From an uncultured Collinsella sp. (GTDB lineage: Bacteria > Actinomycetota > Coriobacteriia > Coriobacteriales > Coriobacteriaceae): a DNA stretch of 6,004 bases. Of the stretch, positions 6,003-6,004 are shown in pieces. Numbering within the stretch: position 1 is the stretch's first letter; each line of letters opens with the position of its first letter. The position numbers and the translations under genes are program-made. The notes below the pieces were generated by a model that saw nothing but the letters and a program-made list of their open reading frames with translations, had not been told where the DNA came from and ran no database searches. The stretch is taken from NCBI GenBank assembly GCA_959027945.1, contig CAUFRO010000063.1, positions 1 to 6,004 on the forward strand. Reading direction: 5' to 3'.

Positions 6003-6004
6003 CT
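5950..6004. repeat. Right copy of the perfect 55-bp terminal inverted repeat
   Basis: Exact reverse complement of bases 1-55 with no mismatch, reaching the last base of the window. It begins inside what looks like the ninth or tenth codon of a new gene, so the junction at 5949/5950 interrupts otherwise normal sequence. No target-site duplication, transposase or recombinase accompanies it. Confidence 0.9.

Noticed and set aside
1..6004. Whole window as a transposon bounded by 55-bp terminal inverted repeats
   Set aside because: There is no transposase, integrase or target duplication, the cargo is ordinary chromosomal genes, and the repeat coincides with the window limits and lies in kinase coding sequence.

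Overview
The window is GC-rich, densely coding bacterial DNA with third codon positions biased to G/C. The gene set is a membrane hybrid histidine kinase with amino-acid-type substrate-binding sensor domains, a NimA-like flavoprotein, a MalY/PatB C-S lyase, TrmO, and an XRE regulator with zinc-ribbon and TipAS-like parts. Together with a leaderless-type promoter, this suggests a gut actinobacterium of the class Coriobacteriia (Collinsella-like). That assignment is an inference from style and gene content, not from a marker gene.

Layout from left to right: (1) 3-2219, +, hybrid sensor kinase, missing its N-terminus at the left edge; (2) 2262-2741, +, pyridoxamine 5'-phosphate oxidase-fold protein of the NimA type, 42 nt behind the kinase and probably co-transcribed; (3) 2742-2836, convergent gap with two weak hairpins; (4) 2837-4051, -, PLP-dependent MalY/PatB aminotransferase (C-S lyase); (5) 4164-4901, -, tRNA methyltransferase TrmO, whose -10 box sits 7 nt before its ATG; (6) 4902-5041, divergent promoter region; (7) 5042-5869, +, XRE-type HTH + zinc ribbon + TipAS-like domain; (8) 5921 to the right edge, +, first codons of one more gene.

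The most unusual feature is at the edges. Bases 1-55 are the exact reverse complement of bases 5950-6004, and the match stops abruptly at base 56/5949. The kinase reading frame stays open through the left copy and its residues fit that protein family, so the repeat may be real kinase coding sequence rather than an adapter. A length of exactly 55 is also a common assembler k-mer size. The window could therefore be a graph segment bounded on both sides by the same junction, meaning a segment flanked by inverted copies of a kinase gene portion (an invertible or rearranged locus), or a chimera.

Functionally the genes look like separate small units rather than one pathway: a signalling/redox pair on the left, sulfur amino acid metabolism and tRNA modification on the reverse strand, and a possibly drug-responsive, possibly autoregulated regulator on the right. 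No tRNA, rRNA, CRISPR array, transposase or recombinase was seen.
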